In this document: in pieces, positions 1-6,513 of the stretch
Layout of the letters: every line of letters starts with the position of its first letter
Numbering within the stretch: position 1 is the stretch's first letter
The notes under the pieces: generated by a model
The model's input: the letters and a program-made list of their open reading frames with translations, nothing else
What the model was told of the DNA's origin: nothing
The model's database searches: none
From: Sulfuritalea sp.
GTDB lineage: Bacteria; Pseudomonadota; Gammaproteobacteria; Burkholderiales; Rhodocyclaceae
Direction: 5' to 3'
NCBI GenBank assembly: GCA_026399445.1
Contig: JAPLRA010000064.1
Coordinates: 2,271 to 17,224, forward strand
Length of the DNA stretch: 14,954 bases
Translations under genes and position numbers: made by a program

Positions 1-967
1 CCGGACGACCATGTTCTTTGCTTAGGAGAAATTCGCGCTTGGTCTGGCTTAGAGCCGCAGACTCGGGCATCCCCTCCTTCACCTTTTTGAAAAACCGTTG
101 TACGAATACTGATGTACTGTCGTCTAGGATTGACCACAAGGTAATCACCGTATTCGTGTTGCCAGCTACAAAGAGTGCGAATGGCAGCCCGAGGATACCT
201 TCCCCTTGAATCACCCTGCCGAGCCCCGTCTCACAGGCTGATAAGAACACAAGGTCGCTATTGAGGTCATAGCTCGGCCATTCGCTTGCGGTCACAAAAC
301 CGTCTGCCACTGGGGTCTTATTCATCTGGCTCAGGACGATGGAGCTAAGTGCAGGCTCCGACGTACTCAAAAACCCATGGGTAGAAAAAAGCAGGCGTTT
401 GTAACGCCGCAACTGCTGATTCTGATTTAACTCCTGAAGTTTTTGTTCGCTTGCCTCGTCTCTAGTAAGCACCAAAGAATGAGTCATCCCGAATATCGCA
501 GAAACCCCCTTCACTTCCTCTTCGGAACCCGGGAGATTCTGCCAATTGGCATTCAGCTTTTCGAACGCACGTTGGACTCCAGTTTGGTCGCCCCGTGAGG
601 TTGCGATTATCTTTGATGCTTGGTCGGACTTACTTTCAGATTCTTGTACGCTCCCGGTTAGCATCGCAGGCAACCGCGACAATGCGCCCACCAAGCCATC
701 AAAGAATCCTCCCTTTGCAGGCTTCGCTGATCTTTGATCGCCCGTACTTTGGGCAGCATAGGTTGCTCCGCCCATCGCAAACAGTTCCTCTCGGTCCACA
801 ATCTTCTTGTATTCAGCCTTTCTGTCTTTGAGCAGATTTAGCATCGAGAGAGATTGCGCGTAGGTAACGTCGTACGTCAGGACGAGCGGCTTGCCTTCAA
901 ACAGAAGGGTTTCAAATGGAATCAAGGCAAGCGGACCATCCGGAGAAATGATAACCCTGCTCTTGCC
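1..967 (-). CDS. CHAT peptidase domain, catalytic half, shifted frame, cut by window edge
   Basis: Reading the minus strand from 967 down to 2 gives about 322 codons without a stop, and the frame runs off the window. It begins GKSRVIISPDGPLALIPFE, the typical start of the CHAT core, and joins smoothly onto the AAQI that ends the coding part of the upstream frame. It carries the caspase-like dyad: His in FSTHGF (codon 377-379) and Cys in LSACETG (codon 233-235), followed by the usual GxGxxxLPFALFVAGNT and TLWSILD segments. CHAT proteins belong to the clan CD cysteine peptidases (caspase/separase relatives). A single extra base near 968 (the A between ATT and GGC on the minus strand) separates this frame from the TPR part. 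Because the domain is otherwise undamaged, the shift is recent, a sequencing error, or bypassed by frameshifting. The C-terminus is not visible. Confidence 0.85.
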
Positions 968-3344
968 TAATCTGTGCCGCAAATGGATCCAACAATGTCG
1001 TCCCAAGAAACTCGCTGAGCTCTTGGAGCGATTTGGGGTCTGTTTTGGGGACTGCCGTGGCCGTCAGATTTCGTGATGGCTGGGCAACGATTGAGTCCCG
1101 CGCGTCAGGATCGGCCAGCATTGCCCTGTATTTTTCGAGCTTTTCCTTTAGACCCGGAACCTGAGGAATTAGTTTGGTAACCAGTCCATTCGCTGTATCC
1201 AGTGCGAAGGCAAGCATGGCCCCACCCACTTCCAAGTAGCTCAAAAAAACTGCGTCACTCGGTAGTACCTCACGGCCTTCCTCCGCCCCAATAATCCTTA
1301 CATCTGACAGTTGGCCATACTTCGGATTCCTTTTGACCAAGTCTGCGCGAAACTCGGCGAAGTCATGAATCAGTGTTGCCTTTTCCGATTCAAACTTCGC
1401 TTTCAGGGAACGGTTTACTGAAACATTCGCGATACGGTCATTGACATCCCCGATACGCGTTTCAAACCATTTCACTTTGAGCGCATCAGCTTCGCCAAGG
1501 AGCCCAGAATCATTTGCACGTCTCATGGCGGTGGACTCCAGCAGTGTCCTGGCCTTTGAGAGTTCCCCTATACGAAAGCTTTCGTCAGGTCGGCTCGCTG
1601 CCAGCAATACTGCGTAGAGTCGATAGAACGTCGCGTACTTCGAAAAAAAGCTCTGTCGCTCCTCCGGAGAGAAATCGGACGAAAGCCGAAGCGCCTCAAC
1701 GGATCGAACGGCTCCCGCAAGAATCTCCATCGCCTCATTTCTACGACCCTGCAACATCAGGGGCATTGCAAGTATCGTCCGGGAGTTGATTGTCCTTGGG
1801 TGATTGGGTCCCAAAGATTTTGAATAGATTTCGGTCGCGCGGGTACTGACGTTGCTAGCGTCACCAAGTCTCTTCGCCTGAAAATAACCGAGAACCAACG
1901 AAAGCAAGCTATCAGCGGTGTCTGGCGAATCCCTCCCGAAGGCTTTTTCCGAAATTTGCGCGGCCCGCTCCAATATCTTCAGGGCTTCGTCCGGACGCCC
2001 TGCCGACGCATACGCGGTACCCAGCGAGGACATGGTGACAATAGTCTGTCGACTGCTTTCGCCAGAAAGCCTTGAGTTGAGTTCAAGAGCCAGTTCGAGA
2101 TGAGGGATTCCATCGCTTGGCTTACGATTGGCAACGTATGATGACCCGAGTTCCGACAGGGCCGTGACTGTCAATGGGTCCGATTCGCCGTAATTTCGGC
2201 GGCTTACCGAAACTAGACGCTCTCCGGCAGCAACAGCTTCTTCGTACTGCCCCAACTCCATATACATGGCCAGCCTAACCAAAGCTGCGGTCAGCGTGGC
2301 GCGGTGCTCTTCGCCAAGTAGCGCAATTGCTATTGCATAGGTCTTTGTAACCAACTGCTGAGCTTCCCCTGTTTCGCCGGACATATCGAGGGCGTACGCG
2401 AGGCCGGCTCCAGAGAGAACCGCTTTTTCGCTACTTTCGCCATATCTTGCGATTCGCCGCCCGTGAATCTGCCGGAAACGAACGACTGCATTCTTGTAAT
2501 TCCTTGGTCCAACAAGAGCGAGAACGTCGCCAAGGCGACTTAGATCCGCATACGCAAACATCAAATAATCGCGGGCTCTCAGCGCTTCTTCAGAACCTGC
2601 TCCAAGGTTGGCGGTAAGTGTCTTGAACGCCACTTCCAGAAGCGGTAGCGATTCGGCGATCCGCTCCTGTGTAATCAATGCTTCAGCAGAGTCCAGTTTC
2701 GCTAGAGCATCACGGATAGCACTAGCGTCGCCTGCCCCGACAATTTCAGTTGAAGATACTTGTACCGGCAAGGCCGCATCTTCCGGCACTCCAAATTTCG
2801 CTATGGCCTGTCGAGTTTTCTCTGGGTCAAGCTCCTTTAGCCTCTGATACGCCTCTCGAACCTTGTCTCGATTGCCGAGTGAGTTGTAGCCCCCCCAGAG
2901 ATTGGACCAAGCAATCGCAAGTTTTGGGTCGACTTGCGTGGCCTTCTCGCAGGCTTCTACCGCCTCGACAATCTCACCAAGACCGGTGTAGGCTGCACAA
3001 ATATTATTCCATGCGAATGCGTTACTTGGACTTAGCCTGACCGTTTCCTTGAAAGCAGAAATCGACTCACGAAATTCAAGAAGATTGAATTGTCCAAGTC
3101 CTTTCCAATACCAGCCACCCCATGCTGTGGGGTCCCTCGCAATAACCTCTTCGCCTATTTTTCGTAGTTCCCGCCAATCCTTCCTCAGGTCGGCATCCTT
3201 GACTCTGTCAAGTATCTGCTGCTTTTCGGCGGGTGATAGCGTTGAGGCTTGGCCCCAAGCGGGTTCGCATCCAACTGATGCGACAATCAGGATCAGTCCG
3301 CAAAGGATTGCAATAGTCCGAAGGGAATGCAGAGAAGCAAACAT
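912..3344 (-). CDS. Secreted TPR protein, N-terminal part of a frameshifted TPR-CHAT protease
   Basis: This frame encodes 810 residues from the ATG at 3344. I chose that start because AGGAGT lies 4 bases upstream; the in-frame ATG at 3383 has no such site. Residues 1-33 look like a signal peptide (hydrophobic core, then GQA before STLS). Cys26 follows SVG, a poor lipobox, so lipoprotein export is a weaker alternative. Three classic TPR repeats lie at about residues 40-180. After a spacer come longer kinesin-light-chain-like TPRs with G-x-x-P-x-T spacing at about 310-510. The start of a CHAT domain follows (AVFLSYLEVGG, about 665 on). The frame then ends at 912 with an unrelated tail. The rest of CHAT continues in the next frame (1-967), so the true product is probably one protein of more than 1,110 residues. 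Base composition is lower in GC than the genes to the right, suggesting acquisition. Substrate unknown. Confidence 0.8.
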   Translation of the reverse strand: MFASLHSLRTIAILCGLILIVASVGCEPAWGQASTLSPAEKQQILDRVKDADLRKDWRELRKIGEEVIARDPTAWGGWYWKGLGQFNLLEFRESISAFKETVRLSPSNAFAWNNICAAYTGLGEIVEAVEACEKATQVDPKLAIAWSNLWGGYNSLGNRDKVREAYQRLKELDPEKTRQAIAKFGVPEDAALPVQVSSTEIVGAGDASAIRDALAKLDSAEALITQERIAESLPLLEVAFKTLTANLGAGSEEALRARDYLMFAYADLSRLGDVLALVGPRNYKNAVVRFRQIHGRRIARYGESSEKAVLSGAGLAYALDMSGETGEAQQLVTKTYAIAIALLGEEHRATLTAALVRLAMYMELGQYEEAVAAGERLVSVSRRNYGESDPLTVTALSELGSSYVANRKPSDGIPHLELALELNSRLSGESSRQTIVTMSSLGTAYASAGRPDEALKILERAAQISEKAFGRDSPDTADSLLSLVLGYFQAKRLGDASNVSTRATEIYSKSLGPNHPRTINSRTILAMPLMLQGRRNEAMEILAGAVRSVEALRLSSDFSPEERQSFFSKYATFYRLYAVLLAASRPDESFRIGELSKARTLLESTAMRRANDSGLLGEADALKVKWFETRIGDVNDRIANVSVNRSLKAKFESEKATLIHDFAEFRADLVKRNPKYGQLSDVRIIGAEEGREVLPSDAVFLSYLEVGGAMLAFALDTANGLVTKLIPQVPGLKEKLEKYRAMLADPDARDSIVAQPSRNLTATAVPKTDPKSLQELSEFLGTTLLDPFAAQIRQEQGYHFSGWSACLDSI

Positions 3345-3595
3345 TAGTACTCCTGAGGCTTTCGTCAAGAGACGATCACACAAGAAGGCAAGAAGCGATC
3401 AATATCCGGCAGGGTACGCTGGGTGATTTCAATTGCATGTCAAACGGCTGATTGTGGGACGACACCGGCCGCTCAATTCTAATCCCCACAACATCGCCAG
3501 TGACGGCAAGCTGCATTGCGGTCAGTCATGTATTCAACGTGGAATCAATTGAAGGCCACTCTGGCTATCCTCGCCATGACCCACCGTGCGCGTTG
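3345..3595. other. Intergenic stretch without a recognisable gene
   Basis: I see no gene with a credible start and codon use here. The stretch holds the leader of the TPR-CHAT gene at its left end and otherwise AT-richer sequence. No convincing -35/-10 pair for the TPR-CHAT gene could be placed. It may be the eroded edge of an inserted segment. Confidence 0.5.
3349..3354 (-). promoter_or_regulatory. Ribosome binding site deciding the TPR-CHAT start
   Basis: AGGAGT on the minus strand is 4 bases before the ATG at 3344-3342. It supports that start over the ATG at 3383, whose extra 13 residues would sit in front of the signal peptide. Confidence 0.7.
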
Positions 3596-3775
3596 GTTTG
3601 TTGTTCCTTCCCCTCTGACCCGCCGAGCGAGGAAGGTTCGCCGGGGGTAGTCCGGTCGCGTTGTCCGACGACGGCCGTTTTTTGGCCGGCTAGTTTAGCG
3701 ACCGGCCCGGCGGGCCTTCCGCAGCGAGGGCAGTCTGACGCAGTCAGACCGGGGAGGCGGGCGCGTTTCTTTGGG

Positions 3776-3803
3776 TACTTTCTTGCCGCGCAGCAAGAAA
3801 GTA
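3776..3803. repeat. Perfect 11-bp inverted repeat (hairpin)
   Basis: TACTTTCTTGC at 3776-3786 pairs exactly with GCAAGAAAGTA at 3793-3803 across a 6-base loop. There is no T-run after the stem on either strand, so a classic intrinsic terminator is not supported. It is probably a structural part of the surrounding repeat. Confidence 0.6.
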
Positions 3804-3854
3804 TCTCGCCCGCCGGGGCGAGTCCCGGCATCTCCCGCCGAAGGAAAACCGAAA

Positions 3855-3878
3855 AGTCGGCGCTGGTGATACGGCGAT
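3855..3878. repeat. Copy 1 of a 24-base sequence shared with 11655-11678
   Basis: The stretch starts AGTCGGCGCTGGTG and ends TACGGCGAT with one variable base between; here that base is A. It lies at the right end of the hairpin-rich element. The second copy overlaps the hemW start region. Both copies run in the same direction on the plus strand. Confidence 0.7.
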
Positions 3879-3955
3879 ACCGTGGCTGAAGGCTCCAGGC
3901 TCGAATTCCCGCTCTGCCGTCTCGCCAGCACCGAGTCTTGACTGACGCGCATCGT

Positions 3956-3975
3956 TGATACCAAATTGGTATCAT
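3956..3975 (+). promoter_or_regulatory. Palindromic operator and extended -10 of the higBA operon
   Basis: TGATACCAAATTGGTATCA at 3956-3974 is a perfect 19-bp palindrome (9-base arms, one central base) just ahead of higB. Its right arm overlaps an extended -10 element, TGG-TATCAT (3967-3975), one mismatch from TATAAT. No good -35 lies 17 bases upstream, as is common for extended -10 promoters. HigA-type antitoxins usually repress their own promoter through such palindromes, so I infer autoregulation. Transcription would start near 3982, which makes the higB leader only a few bases long. Confidence 0.6.
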
Positions 3976-3988
3976 GCTAAAGTGGTGC

Positions 3989-4282
3989 ATGCGGATCATT
4001 GCCCTATCCACCTTGCGGACCTTCTGGCAAAAGCACCCGGATGCGGAAACACCCTTGCGCGCCTGGTACGCCCTGGCGAGCCGGGCGCACTGGAATACGC
4101 CGGCCGAGATCAAAGCGGCCTACCGGAACGCCAGCTTTGTCGCCGATCGCCGGGTGGTGTTCAACATCAAGGGTAATGACTACCGGCTGGTGGTGGCGAT
4201 TCGCTACGACCAAGGGCTGATGTATGTCCGCTTTGTCGGCAGTCATCGGCAATACGACAGGATAGACGTGGAAACGATTTAG
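3989..4282 (+). CDS. higB: HigB-family toxin (probable mRNA interferase)
   Basis: The product has 97 residues and a HigB-like layout: MRIIALSTLRTFWQKHPDAE at the start, RVVFNIKGNDYRL at about 54-66 and the C-terminal VGSHRQYDRIDVETI. This matches the RelE/HigB superfamily group in which the toxin gene precedes the antitoxin gene. Known members cut mRNA at the ribosome; activity here is inferred. I chose ATG 3989 over the in-frame ATG at 3974 because the latter lies inside the operator palindrome, upstream of the predicted transcription start, and family members begin at this Met. No strong Shine-Dalgarno site precedes it, as expected for a near-leaderless message. The stop codon overlaps the ribosome binding site of higA. 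Confidence 0.87.
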   Translation: MRIIALSTLRTFWQKHPDAETPLRAWYALASRAHWNTPAEIKAAYRNASFVADRRVVFNIKGNDYRLVVAIRYDQGLMYVRFVGSHRQYDRIDVETI

Positions 4283-4286
4283 GAGG
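4281..4286 (+). promoter_or_regulatory. Consensus ribosome binding site of higA
   Basis: AGGAGG sits 5 bases before the higA ATG and overlaps the TAG stop of higB. It is a full-consensus site, in contrast to the weak one of higB. This would favour antitoxin over toxin synthesis from the same message. Confidence 0.75.
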
Positions 4287-4291
4287 CCGAC

Positions 4292-4684
4292 ATGGAACTC
4301 AAGCCCATCCGCAGCAAGAAGGACTACCAGGCGGCGCTGACCGAGGTCGAGCGCCTGTGGGATGCGCCGGCGAAGTCGGCCGAAGCCGATCGACTCGACG
4401 TGCTGACGATGCTGGTCGAGAACTATGAGCGGCGGCACTTCCCGATTGCCGATCCCGATCCCATCGAGTTCCTCGGCCATGTCATGGAAAGCCGCGGGCT
4501 GACGCGCAAGGATCTGGAGACCTACATCGGGCCGCGCGGCCGTGTTGCCGACATCCTGAACCGTACCCGGCCGCTGACGCTGGAAATGATCCGGCGTCTC
4601 GCCGATGGCTTGCAGTTGCCGGCTGAGGTCTTGATCAAGCCCTACCGGCTGCGTAGGGAAGCTGGAGAGCTGGCGGCGGCCTGA
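4292..4684 (+). CDS. higA: HigA-family antitoxin, helix-turn-helix protein
   Basis: The product has 130 residues. The first 50 form the toxin-binding type of N-terminal helical region (KPIRSKKDYQAALTEVERLW), followed by DPDPIEFLGHVMESRGL and an XRE-type helix-turn-helix at about residues 58-112 (LTRKDLETYIGPRGRVADIL, LTLEMIRRLADGL). This is the usual architecture of HigA antitoxins paired with upstream HigB. Its likely roles are neutralising HigB and repressing the operon through the palindrome at 3956-3974. The gene follows higB by 9 bases with a consensus ribosome binding site and ends 15 bases before the ABC permease gene. The operon may therefore read into that gene. Confidence 0.87.
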   Translation: MELKPIRSKKDYQAALTEVERLWDAPAKSAEADRLDVLTMLVENYERRHFPIADPDPIEFLGHVMESRGLTRKDLETYIGPRGRVADILNRTRPLTLEMIRRLADGLQLPAEVLIKPYRLRREAGELAAA

Positions 4685-4699
4685 CTCAGGTCTGATCCG

Positions 4700-5491
4700 A
4701 TGCCTGCCGTGAGCGCACAACTCCTCCTGCCCCAACTCTCCTTGCGCGCCTTCGCCGTCTGGCGGCGCAACTTCCTGGTCTGGAAGAAGCTGGCGATCCC
4801 GTCCTTGCTGGGCAATCTGGCCGACCCGATGATCTATTTGTTCGGCCTCGGCTACGGGCTGGGCGGGTTGCTGCCGCAGATCAATGGCGTGTCCTACATC
4901 GCCTTCCTCGCCAGCGGCACGGTATGCGCCTCGACCATGAACGCGGCTTCCTTCGAGGCGCTGTACTCGGCCTTCTCGCGCATGCATGTGCAGCGCACCT
5001 GGGAAGCGATCATGAATGCGCCGGTGACGCTGGAAGATGTCATGGCCGGGGAACTGCTCTGGGCGGCGGCCAAGGCCACCTTGTCCGGCGTCGCGATCCT
5101 GATCGTCATTTCGCTGCTCGGTTTCGTCGCCTCGCCGCTGGCACTGTGGGCGCTGCCGGTGATTTTTCTTACCGGGCTGACCTTTGCCGCGCTCGGCCTG
5201 ATCGTTACCGCGCTGGCGCCGTCCTACGATTTCTTCATGTATTACTTCACGCTGTTCATTACGCCCATGGTGCTGCTCTGCGGCGTGTTCTTCCCGCCCG
5301 ACCAGTTGCCGCCGCTGGTGCAGGCGGTGGCGGCCTGGCTGCCGCTGACACACGCGGTGGCACTGGTGCGGCCGCTGTTGTTCGGCGAAATACCCTCCGG
5401 CATCGTCGGCCACATAGCAGCCCTGCTGGCCGTCGCGCTGCTTGCCTTCTGGATTGCGCTGACGCTGATCCGGCGTCGCCTGCTGAAGTAA
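4700..5491 (+). CDS. ABC-2 type (NodJ-like) transporter permease
   Basis: The product has 263 residues and about six hydrophobic segments (around 60-85, 115-145, 140-170, 172-195, 202-225 and 240-258). Features typical of the NodJ/ABC-2 permease family include the N-terminal RRNFLVWKKLAIPSLLGNLADP, the FLASGTVCASTMNAASFEALY stretch and FFPPDQLPP before the last segments. Length matches full-size NodJ-like proteins, so it appears intact. It would form the membrane half of an exporter in the inner membrane; the substrate is unknown. In related betaproteobacteria the partner ATPase gene lies immediately upstream. Here the antitoxin gene sits 15 bases upstream and no ATPase is visible in the window. 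The ribosome binding site is weak. It is probably co-transcribed with thiS, 9 bases downstream. Confidence 0.83.
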   Translation: MPAVSAQLLLPQLSLRAFAVWRRNFLVWKKLAIPSLLGNLADPMIYLFGLGYGLGGLLPQINGVSYIAFLASGTVCASTMNAASFEALYSAFSRMHVQRTWEAIMNAPVTLEDVMAGELLWAAAKATLSGVAILIVISLLGFVASPLALWALPVIFLTGLTFAALGLIVTALAPSYDFFMYYFTLFITPMVLLCGVFFPPDQLPPLVQAVAAWLPLTHAVALVRPLLFGEIPSGIVGHIAALLAVALLAFWIALTLIRRRLLK

Positions 5492-5500
5492 AATTGCCGT

Positions 5501-5701
5501 ATGGATGTCATCATTAACGGCGAGCCGCAGAAGCTGCCGGAACCCATCACCGTAGCCGCCCTGCTGGCCGCGCGAGGCCTCGCTGGCAAGCGTGTCGCAG
5601 TCGAAAGGAATGGCGAGATCGTGCCGAAAAGCCGTCATGCCGAAACCTCGCTGGCGAGTGGCGACCAGATCGAAATTGTCGTCGCCGTCGGCGGCGGTTG
5701 A
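5501..5701 (+). CDS. thiS: Sulfur carrier protein ThiS
   Basis: This small protein of 66 residues starts MDVIINGEPQKLP, has an internal VAALLAARGL helix and RVAVERNGEIVP, and ends VAVGGG. The terminal Gly-Gly is what is adenylated and converted to a thiocarboxylate to deliver sulfur for thiazole formation in thiamine synthesis. Length and the ubiquitin-like pattern fit ThiS well. It lies 9 bases after the permease gene and is followed by thiG, its direct partner. I saw no THI-box riboswitch upstream, so regulation by thiamine pyrophosphate at this site is not supported. Confidence 0.93.
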   Translation: MDVIINGEPQKLPEPITVAALLAARGLAGKRVAVERNGEIVPKSRHAETSLASGDQIEIVVAVGGG

Positions 5702-5721
5702 ATTGTCAGGACACGACCTTC

Positions 5722-6513
5722 ATGAAACCAGATCCTCTCGTCATCGCCGGCAAGGCCTACAACTCGCGCCTGCTGGTCGGCACTGGCAAGTACAAGGATT
5801 TCGCCCAAACGCGCGAAGCCATCGACGCTTCGGGCGCCGAGATCATCACGGTGGCCATCCGCCGCACCAACATCGGCCAGGAACCCGGCCAGCCCTCCTT
5901 GCTGGAAGTGCTGCCTCCGTCGCAGTTCACCATCCTGCCCAACACGGCCGGGTGTTACACGGCCGACGACGCGGTGCGCACCCTGCGCCTCGGCCGTGAA
6001 CTGCTCGACGGCCACGCGCTGTGCAAGCTCGAAGTGCTGGGCGATCCGCAAACGCTGTTCCCCAACATGCCGGAAACCCTCAGGGCCGCCGCGACCCTGG
6101 TCAAGGACGGGTTTCAGGTGATGGTGTACTGCGCCGACGATCCGATCCAGGCGCGCATGCTGGAAGAGATCGGCTGCGTCGCAATCATGCCGCTGGCCTC
6201 CTTGATAGGTTCCGGCATGGGTATCCTGAATCCGTGGAACCTGAAGCTGATCATCGAGCAATCGAAAGTGCCTGTGCTGGTCGATGCCGGTGTCGGCACG
6301 GCGTCCGATGCGGCGATCGCAATGGAACTCGGTTGCGACGGCGTGCTGATGAACACCGCGATTGCCGGCGCGCAGGACCCGGTGCTGATGGCGGGTGCCA
6401 TGAAGAAGGCGGTCGAGGCGGGCCGCGAGGCGTATCGTGCCGGGCGCATGCCGAAGAAGTTCTACGCAGCAACGCCCAGTTCCCCCGGCGGCGGATTGAT
6501 CGGCGGCACGTGA
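5722..6513 (+). CDS. thiG: Thiazole synthase ThiG
   Basis: ThiG joins deoxyxylulose 5-phosphate, the dehydroglycine imine and sulfur from ThiS thiocarboxylate to form the thiazole phosphate of thiamine. The 263-residue product shows LLVGTGKYKDF (about 17-27), VAIRRTN, LPNTAGCYTADDAVRTLRL, KLEVLGD (Lys102 is the likely Schiff-base lysine), MPLASLIGSGMGILNP, and VLVDAGVGTASDAA with MELGCDGVLMNTAIA, the phosphate-binding end of the TIM barrel. I start at ATG 5722 with AGGACA about 9 bases upstream. A TTG at 5698 overlapping the thiS stop would add eight residues that do not look like ThiG. The stop overlaps the GTG start of the next gene. Confidence 0.94.
   Translation: MKPDPLVIAGKAYNSRLLVGTGKYKDFAQTREAIDASGAEIITVAIRRTNIGQEPGQPSLLEVLPPSQFTILPNTAGCYTADDAVRTLRLGRELLDGHALCKLEVLGDPQTLFPNMPETLRAAATLVKDGFQVMVYCADDPIQARMLEEIGCVAIMPLASLIGSGMGILNPWNLKLIIEQSKVPVLVDAGVGTASDAAIAMELGCDGVLMNTAIAGAQDPVLMAGAMKKAVEAGREAYRAGRMPKKFYAATPSSPGGGLIGGT

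Larger units (their letters stand above)
3596..3880. repeat. GC-rich, hairpin-rich dispersed-repeat-like element
   Basis: This segment contains several inverted repeats in a row: CGGCC/GGCCG (3672-3676 and 3684-3688), GGCCC/GGGCC (3704-3708 and 3712-3716), GTCTGAC/GTCAGAC (3733-3739 and 3743-3749) and an 11-bp pair (3776-3786 and 3793-3803). Possible translations such as FLLRGKKVPKETRPP resemble spurious proteins often called over intergenic repeats of beta- and gammaproteobacteria. That resemblance is from memory, not a search. It has no credible coding frame. Its right end (3855-3878) recurs with one mismatch at 11655-11678. I infer a dispersed, non-coding repeat; copy number and exact ends cannot be judged from one window. 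Confidence 0.5.

Noticed and set aside
1..3344. TPR-CHAT as a CRISPR-linked (Craspase/Csx29-type) effector
   Set aside because: It has a signal peptide, and no gRAMP/Cas7-11 gene or CRISPR array is present in the window.
3565..4113. 182-codon minus-strand frame and similar frames over the intergenic repeat
   Set aside because: The translation consists of repeat-derived low-complexity sequence and runs antisense into higB. It matches the style of spurious proteins called over such repeats.
4004..5638. 544-codon open frame on the minus strand
   Set aside because: It is the antisense shadow of higBA, the permease and thiS, rich in Gln, Arg and His as expected from GC-rich antisense; no family motifs.
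6021..6509. Longer start for the periplasmic protein inside thiG
   Set aside because: The upstream part is the shifted-frame shadow of thiG; the GTG at 6510 gives a clean signal peptide.
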